Assembly (NCBI GenBank): GCA_014904985.1
Contig: MU129054.1
Span: forward strand, 64,501-128,500
Length of the DNA stretch: 64,000 nt
Direction: 5' to 3'
Source of the DNA: Hydnum rufescens UP504
Taxonomy: Eukaryota; Basidiomycota; Agaricomycetes; Cantharellales; Hydnaceae
Shown in pieces: positions 32,464 to 44,779 of the stretch. The notes beneath the pieces were generated by a model that worked only from the letters and a program-made list of their open reading frames with translations, searched no databases and was not told where the DNA came from. Within the stretch, counting starts at the first letter, position 1. The number at the start of each line of letters is the position of its first letter. The position numbers and the translations under genes are program-made.

Positions 32464-35400
32464 CTACGGCTTGAAGTGCATTATTGAATCGACGGAGAGC
32501 GATGGTTTGAATGAAATGCAATCTGTCGGCCTCGGGGACGAGCCCAGCAGGCACCTGAGGGCGAGAAACCTGTATGAGTCCGATAAGCAGGACAATGAAT
32601 GGCCACATTGCATCACATCAGACGCGGGAGAACGCACAGCGGGGAGTAACTGAAGTTGCAAGAGTTTAGATAGCATCCGCGCCATGCATACATTATGCCG
32701 CCAATTGTTGCGGTCAGGGAGATTGCCAGGCAGAAGCTGAACCAACTGCGGGACGGTACGATTGAGCCGCTCGAGCTCCGCCGCTTCAATCGCATCCGGG
32801 ATCGCCTCCTGCGCGCCTGCTGTCAGTTCGGGGATACGTGTCACGCAATCCACATAGTCGAGATAAAGCTGAAATCCATTGAGTTACGATGTCGACGCCC
32901 CGTTGCTCGCAGCGACTCACTTTGCCTCTGAACGACCAGTCCCGAACTTCATTCGGATTGAACAGCTGGAAGAGCGCACGAAGGAGTACCACATCATCTC
33001 GGAGAATTGCTTCGCACGCCAATTCATCCATTGCAATATCGTGTGCTTGTTGAGGCAGCCGAGCCTGAAGATAGTACTCGTATGCTTTAAAGGCGTGGCC
33101 TTGATATTGGGACAAAGTGGCCTGGATTCGTGGTTCAGTATGCGCCAGTCAAGGCCTTCAATATCGGTGACGGTCACGCACCTTCGCTTCCCCTATCCAG
33201 GCATCCGGGATATTCAAATTTCTACGTAATCTCTCCTGGGCCTCGTTCGTGAGCTTTAGCACATTCCTTGATATCATTGCTTTCACCGCCACTTCACGAC
33301 TGCATGTAACGTCAGCGCAAGGAGGATTGAGTCACCAAGGGAATGAAACGAACTCTGCGGAGCGCTCTAAATGTAACAACACGAAGACTCCGAGTTCCCA
33401 TAATCCTTGGTTTTCTAGCTGGGAAGCGAATGAGGCGGTGACCTTGTTTGCGTTAGTGCTCACGCCCCGAGTCTGCTCCTCAGCTGAGTCGTAGAAAAGG
33501 GTGATTCGAGGTCGATCTGTAAAGTCGCGCCGGCGAAGGCAGCTCGAAAGCAAGACGCCAAGGTGCCATGTAAGCCGAAAGTCCAGGGGGCTGGGAGAAA
33601 ATGCACGGGGGTACAATGCATGCTCCAAAGGCATTGCAATATCCATATCCAATCTGATGAGCTCATACAGGCCGTCATTCTCCGGAGTCCTGGAGTTGAC
33701 TCTCCAAAGTCGTCTGTTCGAAGCACTACTGGGAGTTTCACGATACCACGGCAGAGGTCGGGCCGCAAGGTCCCGATCGACGGATTGGTAGTTATCCAGA
33801 GCCTCGGCAGTCGGCGTCTCTAGTTTCGTCCCAAACCAGAGTTGCAAGCCAAAAGCGCGCTTCCAGTCTAACCCCTCGGCAATTACAAGCTCTCGACTTC
33901 TCTCGACTGGATCTTTGCTGTTTGAGGCAGGTAGTAGATCAACTACACCGGCAAGAAGCGAATATATCTTCCTGTAGGAGTCGTCGACATGTGCGTCGAC
34001 GACTTGGTCTTTCCACTTGACTAACTGCTCTTCGATATCAGCTCGAAAATCAGCATCGCCTCCAGCTTGGGCCAAAAGGGTCGCAAGATGGAAATCTCCC
34101 TCCTTCAGGGCAGACTCCGTTGCTCGCTCGACTTGGTTGCCCGTGAGCATTGCAAATAGACGCTGCGAAGTTCGGGCATTTGGATGCGTACGCAGATACG
34201 ATTCGACGGAGGGAGCTACGGTTGTCTGCAACCAATTGGAAAGTGCACGCTTCCGTCGTATAAAAGTAATCAGCTCTCTGACATCGGATGAAACTGGAGT
34301 TCGCAAACGAAGGTCTATCTCATCGAACAAGGCCTCGCCCAAGCGCCAAGTACTCGCTTCGTGCGATTGATCATCTTGGCTGAACAAGGAAGCATAGTGG
34401 TGGAAGCGAAGCTCCGAGTTCGGGACCGCTCTAGGAAGTTGACGCTCATCCAAAACGATTCTGGAATGCTCCATCTGGAAGTTGAGCAAACGAGTGGCAT
34501 TTTCGATCTCTTCCTCCTAGATTCACCAGGTCAGTGCATACCTCAAAGCTTACGTGGAAGAATTGGTACTGGCCTCATTCCCGGAAAGGGACTCCACAGC
34601 AGAAATATGAATTATGGACGAGTGAGCAGAAGAGGCCCTAAATTGTCGTCCAGGGCTTGTGAGCTAATGCTGATCAATTAAGGAAGGGAGGGGTCCTTAC
34701 TTGGCCTCTGTAGGCCCGCACAGGGTGCCAAGGTGGACGATAGTGCCTCCTGGTCCCCAACCCACCCGGAACGACCGTCCGAGGGCGAGACCCGCATCAG
34801 AATGGGTGCCCTCTTGCCCAGCCACCACAGATTTTGTCAGGGGAATAATTGCTTCAGTGTACTTTCCGTCGAAAATTGGAGCAAAAGCTGGTCGACTTAT
34901 TAGTATTGACTCGCTAGGCGGTTTCTGCAGTGGACACAAAAACATGCATGTGCATTCATTCAAACATTGATACTAGATTATATACAATGAGCTTAGATGG
35001 CTCACCCCTGCATTTGAAGAATCTCTCATAACCGTATCTTCCTTAACCTTTGGTAACGCAAATGAATCAAATGTGGAGGGAAGATGGGCTGACTTAGTTG
35101 AGAACGATGACAGGCCATTTACTGCGGGAGGAATAACCGTGTCTTCATCCTCAGAGGGAAAGAAAGACGCCTGCATTACATGCACGCGGCGGGGATCAAG
35201 ACCGAGGTGGGAGGGCCATGGAAGAGACGACGAAGCCATCCTGTGAGGGCTATCTTGATCAGATTCCTCTTCCTCAGTGTGATCGCTGATATCTTCTACT
35301 TCAGTAGGAGTGGACTCTTGAGTCACGGCGGGAGGGGACATTGATTCACTGTGTCGGAAAGAAGCCTGTTGGGGCTCACTCGAAGGCGAGAACACGCGCT

Positions 35401-38400
35401 CGGGAGAGGGCGCGTCGGGGGAATGGGAGGTGTGGGGTTGCGGGGATTCCGGCCGCACTTGAAGGTCTTCGGAGATATCTTCATCAATGTCGTCATCATC
35501 GTCATCCAGGCCATATCGCGTGAAATGTTCGACTGTAAATATCCACGTTCCAGTCTCGTTGTCGAATGAAATAAAGTTGGTGTTTTCCTTCGACCGAAGA
35601 GTTCGCATGAGTTTCTTGTGCCGAGGGTGATTAACATCCTTGATCCATTCGCCTGTAGCACGATCGGTATTCCAACACTTCTCGAGGGTAATGCGGGCTC
35701 GAACGTTCAGGCCTTCCCCAGGAGGGGGCTTGAGCGTCTCGTCAACGTAAACGATGCAAGAACGTTCGGTGAATTCGATGACTCCACCAGGAATATCAGC
35801 GATCACTTTCAGTGACGTCAGATTGACAAGGTCTAAGAATGTGATTTCCCCAAATCCAACACGTCCGAGGGTGAAATCAGAAAGATGGGCAAGTTCCTGG
35901 AACGATTTCTTCTGCAACTCGCTAATCGGTGGGCGCGTCCAATAGTCACCATCCTTGAGTTTGCCGACGGTAGTGGACGTGGGCTCGGGCGCAGCCTGTG
36001 GGGCTTTGGTGGCAAACGTAGATGGAGAGGAAGACGGTGGGACAGAGGAAGCACGGAAGCTGCTTGAAGCTTTGGCAGAGTCGATGAAGTGATCATTCTC
36101 TACACGATTTGGCATCATCAATTTTTTGACACTAGAACGAGGTCGAAAGGCTTCAGGACTGATGCCAGGGGAGTTCTGCCGCGAAATCGAGACGTTGAGA
36201 GGCTCTTGGGGAGGATTGGAAAAGCCCCGGAGGCGGCCGATGGTCGGTGGCTGCACCTTTGGAACGTGACGCATGTTGTATGAGAAGGGCGACGGAGGAA
36301 GCTTCTTCTTGTCCTCCAATTCACTGAGTTGTACGACGTGAGGCCCTGGACCAAGGGACGAGAGGAGTCGGTTGTTGCCAAAAACATTCTGATCAAGGGA
36401 TGCGGTAAGAGTAGTTGGTTGGTTTTGTTGTTGTGGAAATATCGACGTTGAACCGCCAAAAACGGATCCAGAGGAAGGTGCCGATGCGCCAAATATCGAT
36501 TTGTTTGGCTGCGAAAAGGCACTATTGCCACCGAACAAACTAGTTTGCTGGGTTTGCTGGTTGGGCTGGGATTGGGGAGTCGTCGTCAAGCCACCAAAAA
36601 GGGATCCGCCAAATGAGGTCTGCGGCTGCTGTTGCGACTGTTGTTGTTGCCCTTGTTGCTGCTGAGGTGGCTGGCCGAATCCCCCAAATAGGGAAGAACC
36701 AGGGGGTTTTGGAGCTCCAAAGATGTTGGTAGTGGAGGACGGCTGTTGGGTAGTGTTTGTGCCAGCACCACCCCAACTGCCGAAGCCAGTGGACGAAGCT
36801 GTCGTCGCGGTAGGCTGAGATGCACCGAAAATACTGGATGCTGGCTGTTGATTTTGTTGATTTTGCCCAAAGGAACCGAATATGTTAGCGGCCGGGGTGG
36901 TCGTCGCAGGTTTTGCGAAAGCATTAAACGCCTGATTGGCAGGCTGCTGTTGCTGCTGGGGCTGCTGATTTGTCGCTCCGAATACACCAAAGCCCGAGGC
37001 GGCAGGTTGTTGTGCTGGCTGTTGTTGCACTGGTTGGCCGAACACTGGATTTGAGCGGAGGGGATGAGAACATGTAGAAGTCGCAGTGAGGACGTTAATA
37101 GTTCATACCGTTGGTGGGCTGATTCTGCTGCTGTACAGGCTGGCCGAACGCGCTGGCCCCACCGAATGCCCCGAATCCCGTTGTCGCGGGTTTGTTCTCC
37201 TGTTGCTGAGGTTGTCCGAATATATTCGTTTGCGGCTGTTGTTGTTGCTGTTGCTGAGCTGGTTGACCAAAGGTATTTGTCGTGCCTGTAAAGCAAGGAG
37301 TCGTAAAGAGAATTGAACTGATGGGCCTTCAGAAAGGACTCACCACCAGTCCCAAACCCGCCAAAGCCCGTCTGTGAAGGTTGAGCGCCAAAAGCGCTCG
37401 TTGTTGGTTGCGCCGGCTGCTGCGACTGACCGAACGTCCCGAACCCAGTACTAGGAGTGGTGGATGAGCCGAATGCACCAAAACCAGTGGCCGGTTTAGC
37501 GGCTCCAAACCCCCAAAACCAGTGCCGGTAGCAGACTGAGTCTGGTTTTGCTGGCCAAAACCACCCCAAAGGCGCTTGTACCGCCAGTGCTTGTACCAAA
37601 GCCACCTGTACTCGTATTCGCAGGCTGCCCAAATGCATTAGTTTGAGGCTGAGTAGTTGTTGAGCCGAATGCACCTCCCCCGAACCCGCCAGTTTGGACC
37701 GGTTGCTGTGCTTGGCCAAACGCGTTTGTTCCTCCACCAAATGCACCAAATGCCGAAGTCGAAGGTTGTTGCTGGGCTGGGGCTCCGAATGCTCCGAATG
37801 CGTTAGGAGTCGGGTTAGTTTGCGCGGGAGCACCAAACCCTGGTGCTAGAAGTGCTAGTTGATTGGCGGTCTTCCGCCCTTGAGCGTAATCCTGCATTCG
37901 AAGCTCCTATGGAAGAGAAAGGCAATCATATGCATGAGGATATCGACCAGGGTCAAGAATGGCTCAACATACCTCGAGGGAATAATTTCGATAGGCAGGC
38001 ATCGCCGTGATAGTCTGGAAGTGCTGGGTGACCGGTTGAGAGGCGCCGACGGCCGTATCTTTCTCTTGATAGGGTGAGTAAGGGGCGGCGGCGGTCCCCA
38101 TTACCGGGGCTGGAGGAAAGTCGAGTCAGACACGGGTAATTTGGATATTGCAGCATAAACTCACCGGGAGCTGAAGAAGCACCAAATATACTTGTCGTAG
38201 GTTGTGCTGCGGGAGTTGCTCCAAACGCCCCCGCAGGCCTTACTCCGAACGCACCAGTGCCACCGAAAGCAGATGTGGTTGAGGGTGCAGCTGGCGCTCC
38301 GAACGCACCAAAAGCAGGGGTCTGGGCAGGCACAGGTGTCGCACTCCCAAATGTGCCGAATGCGCTTTGCTGCTGCCCAGCAGGCCTGCCGAAAGCACTA

Positions 38401-38708
38401 GATGATTGTGCGAAGGTGCCTGGAAATGAAACGATCCAGGGTGGTATGGTCAGTTGGAAAAGCGCGGCATAGCGACGAATTACACGGACCAAAACCAGAC
38501 GTGGACTGCTGCTGTTGGGGCTGGCCAAACGCGTTAGTCTGGGGCTGCGTGGGCTGACCGAATGCTACAATGTGAGATGGATAAGGAACTATTGCTCACA
38601 TGCACCTTATTCTGCGAAAATCTCACCTCCAAAGCCCGTCGCTGGCTGAGTCGATTGTTGTTGCTGGTTTTGATTGTTCTGGGGGGTTCCCCAGTTAGTA
38701 CCAAACAT
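32464..38708 (-). CDS. NUP98-NUP96 nucleoporin precursor
   Basis: This precursor gives two nuclear-pore proteins: an FG-rich Nup98 (cargo passage) and the scaffold Nup96 (Y-complex). The ATG at 38,706-38,708 starts a multi-exon N-terminus full of FG repeats (GFG, AFG, FGA, GLFG-like) with Q, A, T and P spacers, about 38,700-36,400. The autoproteolytic S59 domain follows (starting near GDYWTRPPISEL, about 35,950). It ends in the cleavage site HF|TRYGLDD (about 35,520), directly before an acidic run. The large exon with ORF 33,332-34,489 is the alpha-helical Nup96 domain, and further exons run to the stop at 32,464-32,466. Gene order and the intact cleavage motif agree with fission yeast Nup189 and metazoan NUP98. 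Some exon borders in the FG part are uncertain. Confidence 0.9.
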
Positions 38709-39032
38709 TAGATCAGGATACTACCAAGGTGACGAAGAAAGCAGGTTGTTGGAGATTCCCTCGCAATCAGCCGCGTTTGGATTCACAACTTTGTTTACTC
38801 CGCTACAATCATTGATACTCCGATGCTACAGAACATTACAACGTGTATGGAAAGCATATCAAGTGTAAAGGGTATAGGAAATGGCAGAATATCATTATAC
38901 GAGATCGGATCCCCGGAAAAAATAACTGCTGCCTACAAGAATCCAGTTGGATCGGAATCACTTGGTGAGTGGTACTCGTGAACAAGAAAGCGGGGGAAAG
39001 CGAACACTCACAGGTTAGGTTCATGGATATTT
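38709..39032. other. Intergenic stretch between nucleoporin and F-box genes
   Basis: About 320 bases with no supported feature. It should contain the nucleoporin promoter (genes in tandem on the minus strand). Confidence 0.35.
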
Positions 39033-40389
39033 CTAAGGCCAAGATGCCCAACGTTGCACAAACTTGGCGGTGATGACTATTTGCAAGGGGTGAGTCTGGA
39101 CCCCAATCTCCCTACGCACTACCTCTACACCTGATGATTCCACCGAGCCTGGAGCAAGCCGACGCCGTTCGGCTGAGTCGGAACTATTCTCAGGAAGGGA
39201 GTCGTCCAAATTCAAGAAACTCTCTCCAGGGGCGGTAATATGAGGGAAACGATGAGCTTCGCTGGAGCTGCTTTCAACCTCGACAGTGAGCGGACTACTC
39301 CTAAAGAGCTCGTCCGGACTGCTCTCAAAAGAGCGCCGAGGGGCACGCGGGGTAACGGCGGCTTCGTATCGGCCTGTCCTCTCTTCTTCGGGTGAAGAAT
39401 GCGCTCCGAAATCGCTTTCGTAGGAGCCACCATCCCCAGATACATTCCGGTGAGCATCTCCTTGAGAAACGCCACCACCCAAGCCCCCTTGAGGGACACC
39501 TTCTACCTCTGAAGGTAACGTCGCCGCACTGACGTCTCCGTGAGAGACACCAAAGTAAGAGCCTCCTTCAGAGACAGCCGCTGGATCAGACGGGGAGGCA
39601 GGATTGGCGACTGAGGAAACAGCCTCTGAATCGGAGAAATCCATACTGTCCTCCCCGTCCATCCACAATCGCCTCACGCGGTCTGGGATCCATAGATATC
39701 GAGGGCCGATACCATGTCCCCGCTTCAACTCGGTCTCAGGCATGTTGAGAACGATATTGTACAGCTCAAGCCAATCGAAGGACATGACCAGTGTAGACCG
39801 ATCCACTCCAAGGGACGGCAGTTGGACGTGGCGGTAGTACCGAAATCCAACGCGGAATATGACTTCGACTTCGTCATAAAGTTTGTCCCGAATAATCGGG
39901 ACCTCTTCATTCCTCGATGGCACATAGTCGACACAATGGGACACTCCATGATCATCGGGAAGCTGGGAAGCCAAAAATTGGAATTTCTGGCCGCGATGAC
40001 TAGATGGGGGAGGAGCCGCAGACCCTGCTCCGCCTTCCGCCCCTATATCCGTCAGATCCGAGGGGATGGGTGGTGTAAAAGCAGCGGGACTAGCGGTCTG
40101 AAAGACCCAGCTCTCCGCCCGCCTAAAGCGAATGTGTCAGCAGATGGAGTCAAGGGGGAGGGCAGACAACTTTGACCAACCTGATGTATACATAGGTTTC
40201 GGGAACATAGAATCGGGGTGCCAGAACGCGAAGGATGTAAGAATTGAAGTTCTTGGAGACTAAACGCAGCGGCCACGCGTCCCAAGGCTCCATTTCAGCA
40301 AGCACACTAGTCAGAGTCTCGTTGGGCAGCAGCTGCTTCTCAGGAATGGGGAACCGCGAAGACCGAGAGCCCAGCGTAGATAGCGGCAT
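39033..40389 (-). CDS. F-box-like protein with low-complexity C-terminus
   Basis: The start at 40,389 is an ATG (the codon before it is GTG). The first exon encodes an F-box-like segment: LPNETLTSVLAEMEPWDAWP followed by LRLVSKNFNSYIL. This suggests a substrate adaptor of an SCF ubiquitin ligase. A short intron (about 40,129-40,183) joins the first exon to a second, long exon. That exon holds a conserved-looking globular segment (residues about 100-200) followed by a serine-, glycine- and glutamate-rich tail with GVSHGD/GVSQGD-type imperfect repeats. No leucine-rich, WD40 or other substrate-binding repeats were recognised, so the target is unknown. Such F-box proteins form large, fast-changing families in basidiomycetes. 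Confidence 0.65.
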
Positions 40390-40739
40390 CACCAGTTAGA
40401 GTAGAGATCAGGAAAGGGGGAGGGGGATAAGACTGCGCAGCCCACAAGTCCAGCAGGAGCCCTTTTATAAGGAACAAAAGGGAGATCTGTCCGGACCCAT
40501 CCGTGTGGCTTGGGAGATCTTACGTGAGTTACATTGACCCAAAAAGGAAACAAAAAATCCAATGCAATGGCGCGCTCCAATTGAAACGGAAGTCCAAAAG
40601 GTGGAGACTCTCGTTTCAAGTGCCCGACATTGTAAAATAAAACAGGATACAGGCCGGCTTGGGCCGGCTTCCTCCGGTGCAGCATGTGATTAATCCCTGC
40701 CGCCAACCGGCTCAAGTTCGTAAATTCGGAGCGCCCACA
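40390..40739. promoter_or_regulatory. Divergent promoter region, F-box gene and HAAO
   Basis: 350 bases separate the two start codons, which point away from each other. No TATA box is evident. A direct repeat GGCCGGCTT occurs at about 40,651 and 40,661. Confidence 0.4.
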
Positions 40740-41443
40740 ATGCCTCTGTCTGGTCCTCTGAACTTCCCCAAGTGGCTGCAGCAGAACTCGCATTTACTCA
40801 AACCCCCTGTGAATAATTTTTGCTTGTACTCTGGAGAGGACTTCATTGTCATGGCTCTTGGTGGCCCGAACGAGCGCAATGACTATCATGTTAACCAGAC
40901 CGAGGTGAGCCGATAGAATCAGCCTTTGCCCAATCAAACATTAGACCATGTATTATTAGGAGTGGTTTTATCAGCATATAGGGGACATGCTGCTTCGTGT
41001 AGTGGATGGAGAACAATTTAGAGACATACCTATCAAAGAAGGAGAGATGTTTCTCTTGCCTCGTCAGTCTTCCCGAACCAATTCGTTCTCACATTGGACA
41101 TGCTCGAACTTGTCTGTTCTAGCCAACACGCCCCACAATCCTGTTCGATTTGCTGATACCATCGGTCTCGTCATTGAGAGGAAGCGTACAGATGATTCCA
41201 TGGGTGCGTATCTCATGTCTATGACGTCTAACCCCGCCGGGTCCTGAACAGAGTATCCACATTGAAGATCGATTACGTTGGTACTGCTCTGACAAGTCGC
41301 ACAAGAAGCCCACGATTATCCGGGAGGAAGCATTTCATGCCACAGACCTAGGGGCCGTGTTAAAGCCTCTAATCCAGAACTGGATCCAGAACGAACAAGT
41401 TCGAAAGTGTAGCATCTGTGGCACTACGGCTCCTCCCAAATGA
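40740..41443 (+). CDS. BNA1: 3-hydroxyanthranilate 3,4-dioxygenase
   Basis: This cupin enzyme opens the ring of 3-hydroxyanthranilate in the kynurenine route from tryptophan to NAD. The ATG at 40,740 starts [12 protein letters not shown]. The iron-binding cupin motif, including the histidine of [14 protein letters not shown], is made by joining exons after 40,903. [14 protein letters not shown] is formed across the second intron, and IEDRLRWYC begins the last exon. The C-terminus keeps CSICG (about 41,412-41,426), half of the rubredoxin-like metal site known from bacterial and some fungal members; the other pair is less clear. Introns are short (about 45-65 bases). The third has an unusual acceptor choice (likely ending AACAGAG). 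The length, about 175-180 residues, is normal. Confidence 0.9.
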
Positions 41444-41537
41444 ACCGAAGTGGGTGCAGAATGAGAGACCCCAGTGTTGTAATTGTGCCTGTACATGAAA
41501 TAGTTGGTCTCAAGAGATGTTAGTGTAATGTACACGA

Positions 41538-43364
41538 CTAGAACAAGCCTGCCAGATCCGCGAACGGGTCCTTCTTCACGGGAGCAGGAGGCTGCTGCCC
41601 ACTCGCAGAATTTGACGGCGAAGCTGCCATCGGCGACACTCCCCTACTACCCATTGGCAATGCAATGCTTCCCACAATCCCCTGACCATCCAGCGCACTC
41701 CCACTGGGACTAGGAGTCCCACCACCCGTGGCCCGCCCACCGAGCGGTGCAGTCGACCATCTTGTTTGCCCCCCATTTGGATTATGGGCCGGTGGATTCG
41801 AAAAGAATGGTAACGAAGAGGGCGTCGCGGGAGTCACTGGGGCCGCAGAACTTGAAGAGCCCCCACTGAAGAGACTTACGAGGTCATCTGCCGCTGTGGT
41901 CGACGTTCCCCCTGTGTTCGCACCAGGCTGTCCCTCCGCGTCGAAGTCAATGAGCGATTTCACCCTGTTAACGTAATACGCAATGAAGGATGGGATAAAA
42001 CGCCTGGATAAAAGGACACTAACGTGGTTTCTGGGGGCTGAGGTTGTGAGTAATCTCCCTTTTGATATCGCTCATATCGTTCCAGTACATTGTTAATGAG
42101 ATCATTGATCGAAAGGAAGGTGTCTGTGAGAAAGGGAGGAAGGACAATAAGCGCAAATAGTATTACCGGGACCTGATAGCACCAACCTAAAGATTCTGGA
42201 TCGTCAGTCTCTGCCTCCGAAATCCACCTTTGAATCTTTGGCCGGGCACTCCGACATATCGTCGCGACTTGCTGTAACATCAGCTCAATAAGTCAAAGGT
42301 ACACGCTGGAATTTAAAAAACCGCAGAGCACAGCGCACATCGTAAGCGTCTCCTGTGACCAATCGATCAGGCCGTTTCGGATCAATATTATCCAGCATCT
42401 CGTTGAGCAGGATAACATGCGCCTGAAGCTTCTCTAGTTCGTGCATTGTTTTGGACCGGTAGTCAGGCTGAGCATCCGGATTCTGTGGAGCCGATGTCAG
42501 ATCATGGACTGTAGAACGATAGGCAGACAAATTCACAGCCCCCGCCATTATCTTCATCAGTTCTTGGGCGGCCGCCAAATCTTTGGGGGTTCCACGTCGA
42601 ATTAATTCTTGAAGTTTCTGTTACAACAAGAAGTAGAAAGCCCGGTATGAATCACGAATGCGACTGAAGCAAAGCGAAAGCATCATTACAGCCGCCTGTG
42701 CCTCCCGATCCTCAGACTCAAGTTCATTAGGTGATTTTAGGTTCTACAGGGAAGGTCATATAAGAAACGAACAGCTGTTGACATATTGATCTGTCAGACG
42801 TACGATCGTGGCATCCTGTGTGGACTGCTGATTTCGAGGATTGTCCCTGAATCGGTAGCCTAGAAGGAGAGGATACTGGTTCAGATACCAGCGACAGTAC
42901 TCAATGGATGCATTACCTTTGAAGCTTAACAAACGGTGCATGTCTCGAATGTTACCAAAATCCTCCTTGAAGCGACTTTCCCTGCATATCCCTTCTCTCC
43001 AGGAATGAATTAGATCAAGGATGCGCGACATAACAGGGCCTGGGAACGGTGGGGGTCGCTCGGGGAACCGTCGGACGAGCTCGTTCAGAAATTCCTTGGT
43101 GGAGATTTGGAGATGGAACGGATATCCGCACGACTGTACGAGAGTCTGAAGAAGGGTGAGCGCTAGAATGGAAACGTGCGGGTTCCGGTGGTTGACCATA
43201 CGAGCGATGCTCATCGCAGCTTCCCGAGGTGTATTCGCCTTCTTTTGGTTGATGTGGTCTGCCAGTTCGAGATTCAAGGCATAGTTTGGTTCCCGAAGTG
43301 ATGGGTCGCAAGCACGTTGCACGTAGACCTCAACAGGGGAAGCAGACCACGAATTGCTCAACAT
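41538..43364 (-). CDS. VHS-GAT domain adaptor (GGA/Lsb5-like)
   Basis: The start at 43,364 is the first ATG of the frame. Residues from about 10 to 145 form a VHS domain (ACDPSLREPNYALN, NPHVSILALTLLQTLV, STKEFLNELVRRFP), which binds sorting signals. A GAT domain follows in exons around 42,580-42,000 (LQAHVILLNEMLDNI; KIQRWISEAE), which in GGAs binds ARF-GTP and ubiquitin. The rest is a glycine/serine/proline-rich linker, and the protein ends with KKDPFADLAGLF. The gamma-adaptin ear (GAE) domain of typical GGAs is missing. The terminal DPF motif resembles endocytic adaptor peptides, so an Lsb5-like role at the cell surface or endosome is an alternative. About six introns are present. Confidence 0.8.
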
Positions 43365-43470
43365 GACTGGCTGTGCAATCAGTCCCCGTGGCACCAAAAG
43401 ACGGCACGAATCTCGCAGATTGCCGTGGACAACATTTCAGACTGCATGTACTGTAACACCAAGGTGACTC

Positions 43471-44779
43471 CTAAACCTCTTCATCGTCACTCTCATCCTC
43501 CGCTTCATCTCCAGAGACTTGAGTATTCTCCTTCCCGGCGCGTGCCATGAGGGCCGCAAGCTCGAGGTCTTCAGTCTCAGAAACAGCTTTGGGCTGGGGT
43601 ATTATTGAGCACCAGATTCGGAATGAGGCACTGCATTAGTATGCGCACCTTCATCTTGACATTGAGCTCCCCACCCTCTGACGTTATCGATGTCTTGATT
43701 GCGTCAATGGCCGCCTCCAGATTGTCAACTCCCGCGTGCTTGATAAATGTATAATATCCAGACTTGCACCAATACAATAAAAGGAATGCATATCGACGCA
43801 CCTTGTCCGTAGCATTGGTATCCAAAACATAGAAGGGGGGAGCGACGAGTTTGGCTTTGATAGGAACGGCAGGCGTGCTCACCGCCTCCCCAGCCCTCAG
43901 TGCTCTTCGTATGGCATCAATTCCAGCAGGCTTAAAGCACGTCAGCTCGATATCCGCTCGCAGTTTAATCGGTTGGGGCGTCAGACGGCGGCCAATCGTG
44001 GCGAGGAGCAATTTTAGGGTGTCTGGTGCGACGTTCAATCCTCCGAAAACTTCTTCCGGCTCCCTAGATGACCGTTAGTATGAGGAATGAGGGTTGGGAG
44101 GCCAAAGGACCTGACGTGATTGCAAGCTTGAAAGCGTCATAGGGGTGGCCGTATTTCCTCCCAACAGGCCAGGCAATTTGCTCGTATAGGGCTTCTAGAT
44201 CTTCTTCACCCGTACCGGTCCCAGCATCTGCGACGCCTCCCACAGTGTCTTCTTCGTCTAGTTCGGCACCGGGTTCTGGGGCGGACGTCGGCTCGGCAGT
44301 AGGGTTGGAAGCAGAGGCAGAGGGGAGCTTCGATGCAACGTGTCGCATGATCGAGGCCACGCTTTTTGATTTCATGTATCTGTCCTCGCATTTTGTAATA
44401 TCTTCAGGAGAAACGCGCCGCTTCGACAGATCGATGTAACCTGTGGGACCAATCTTTTAATGTCATAAAGCTTGTTCTATGCCCAGACGAGCATGCCTTT
44501 CTCCTTATCCACTCGAAGCACAACCACGACCTCATTGCGACCGACACGGATGAGTTTTTGAATGCTTCGAATGCGGCGGCGGGACAGTTCTGAAAGGAGA
44601 ATCATCCCCTCGATATTGTCGTACTCGAGCTGTGATGCAAGCGTTTAAATCCAAATTGAGGGAGGATAAGAGGCCATATTGCCCACCAATTTAACGTACG
44701 CGCCCATTTCAGCTATTTGGCGCACTTGCACCATGACAAGCTCATCAACTTCCGGATAACGTTCTTGGTAGTACCGCAT
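43471..44779 (-). CDS. SUI2: Translation initiation factor eIF2, alpha subunit
   Basis: eIF2-alpha is part of the ternary complex that brings initiator tRNA to the ribosome, and it is the main switch of the integrated stress response. The ATG at 44,779 gives [18 protein letters not shown], the S1-type OB fold, a few residues shorter than yeast. The regulated serine in [12 protein letters not shown] (Ser47 here, Ser51 in yeast and man) is intact, so Gcn2-type kinases can act. The helical domain ([19 protein letters not shown]) and the C-terminal alpha/beta domain ([19 protein letters not shown]) follow. The gene ends in an acidic DESDDEEV tail. A linker of about 40 residues, rich in A, P, E and T (44,210-44,330), is inserted before the helical domain and is not in the yeast protein. 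Four or more short introns are present. Confidence 0.93.

Noticed and set aside
36586..37836. 416-codon minus-strand frame as a separate gene
   Set aside because: It is an alternative frame across the FG-repeat exons of the nucleoporin gene; long only because repetitive Q/A/G codons avoid stops.
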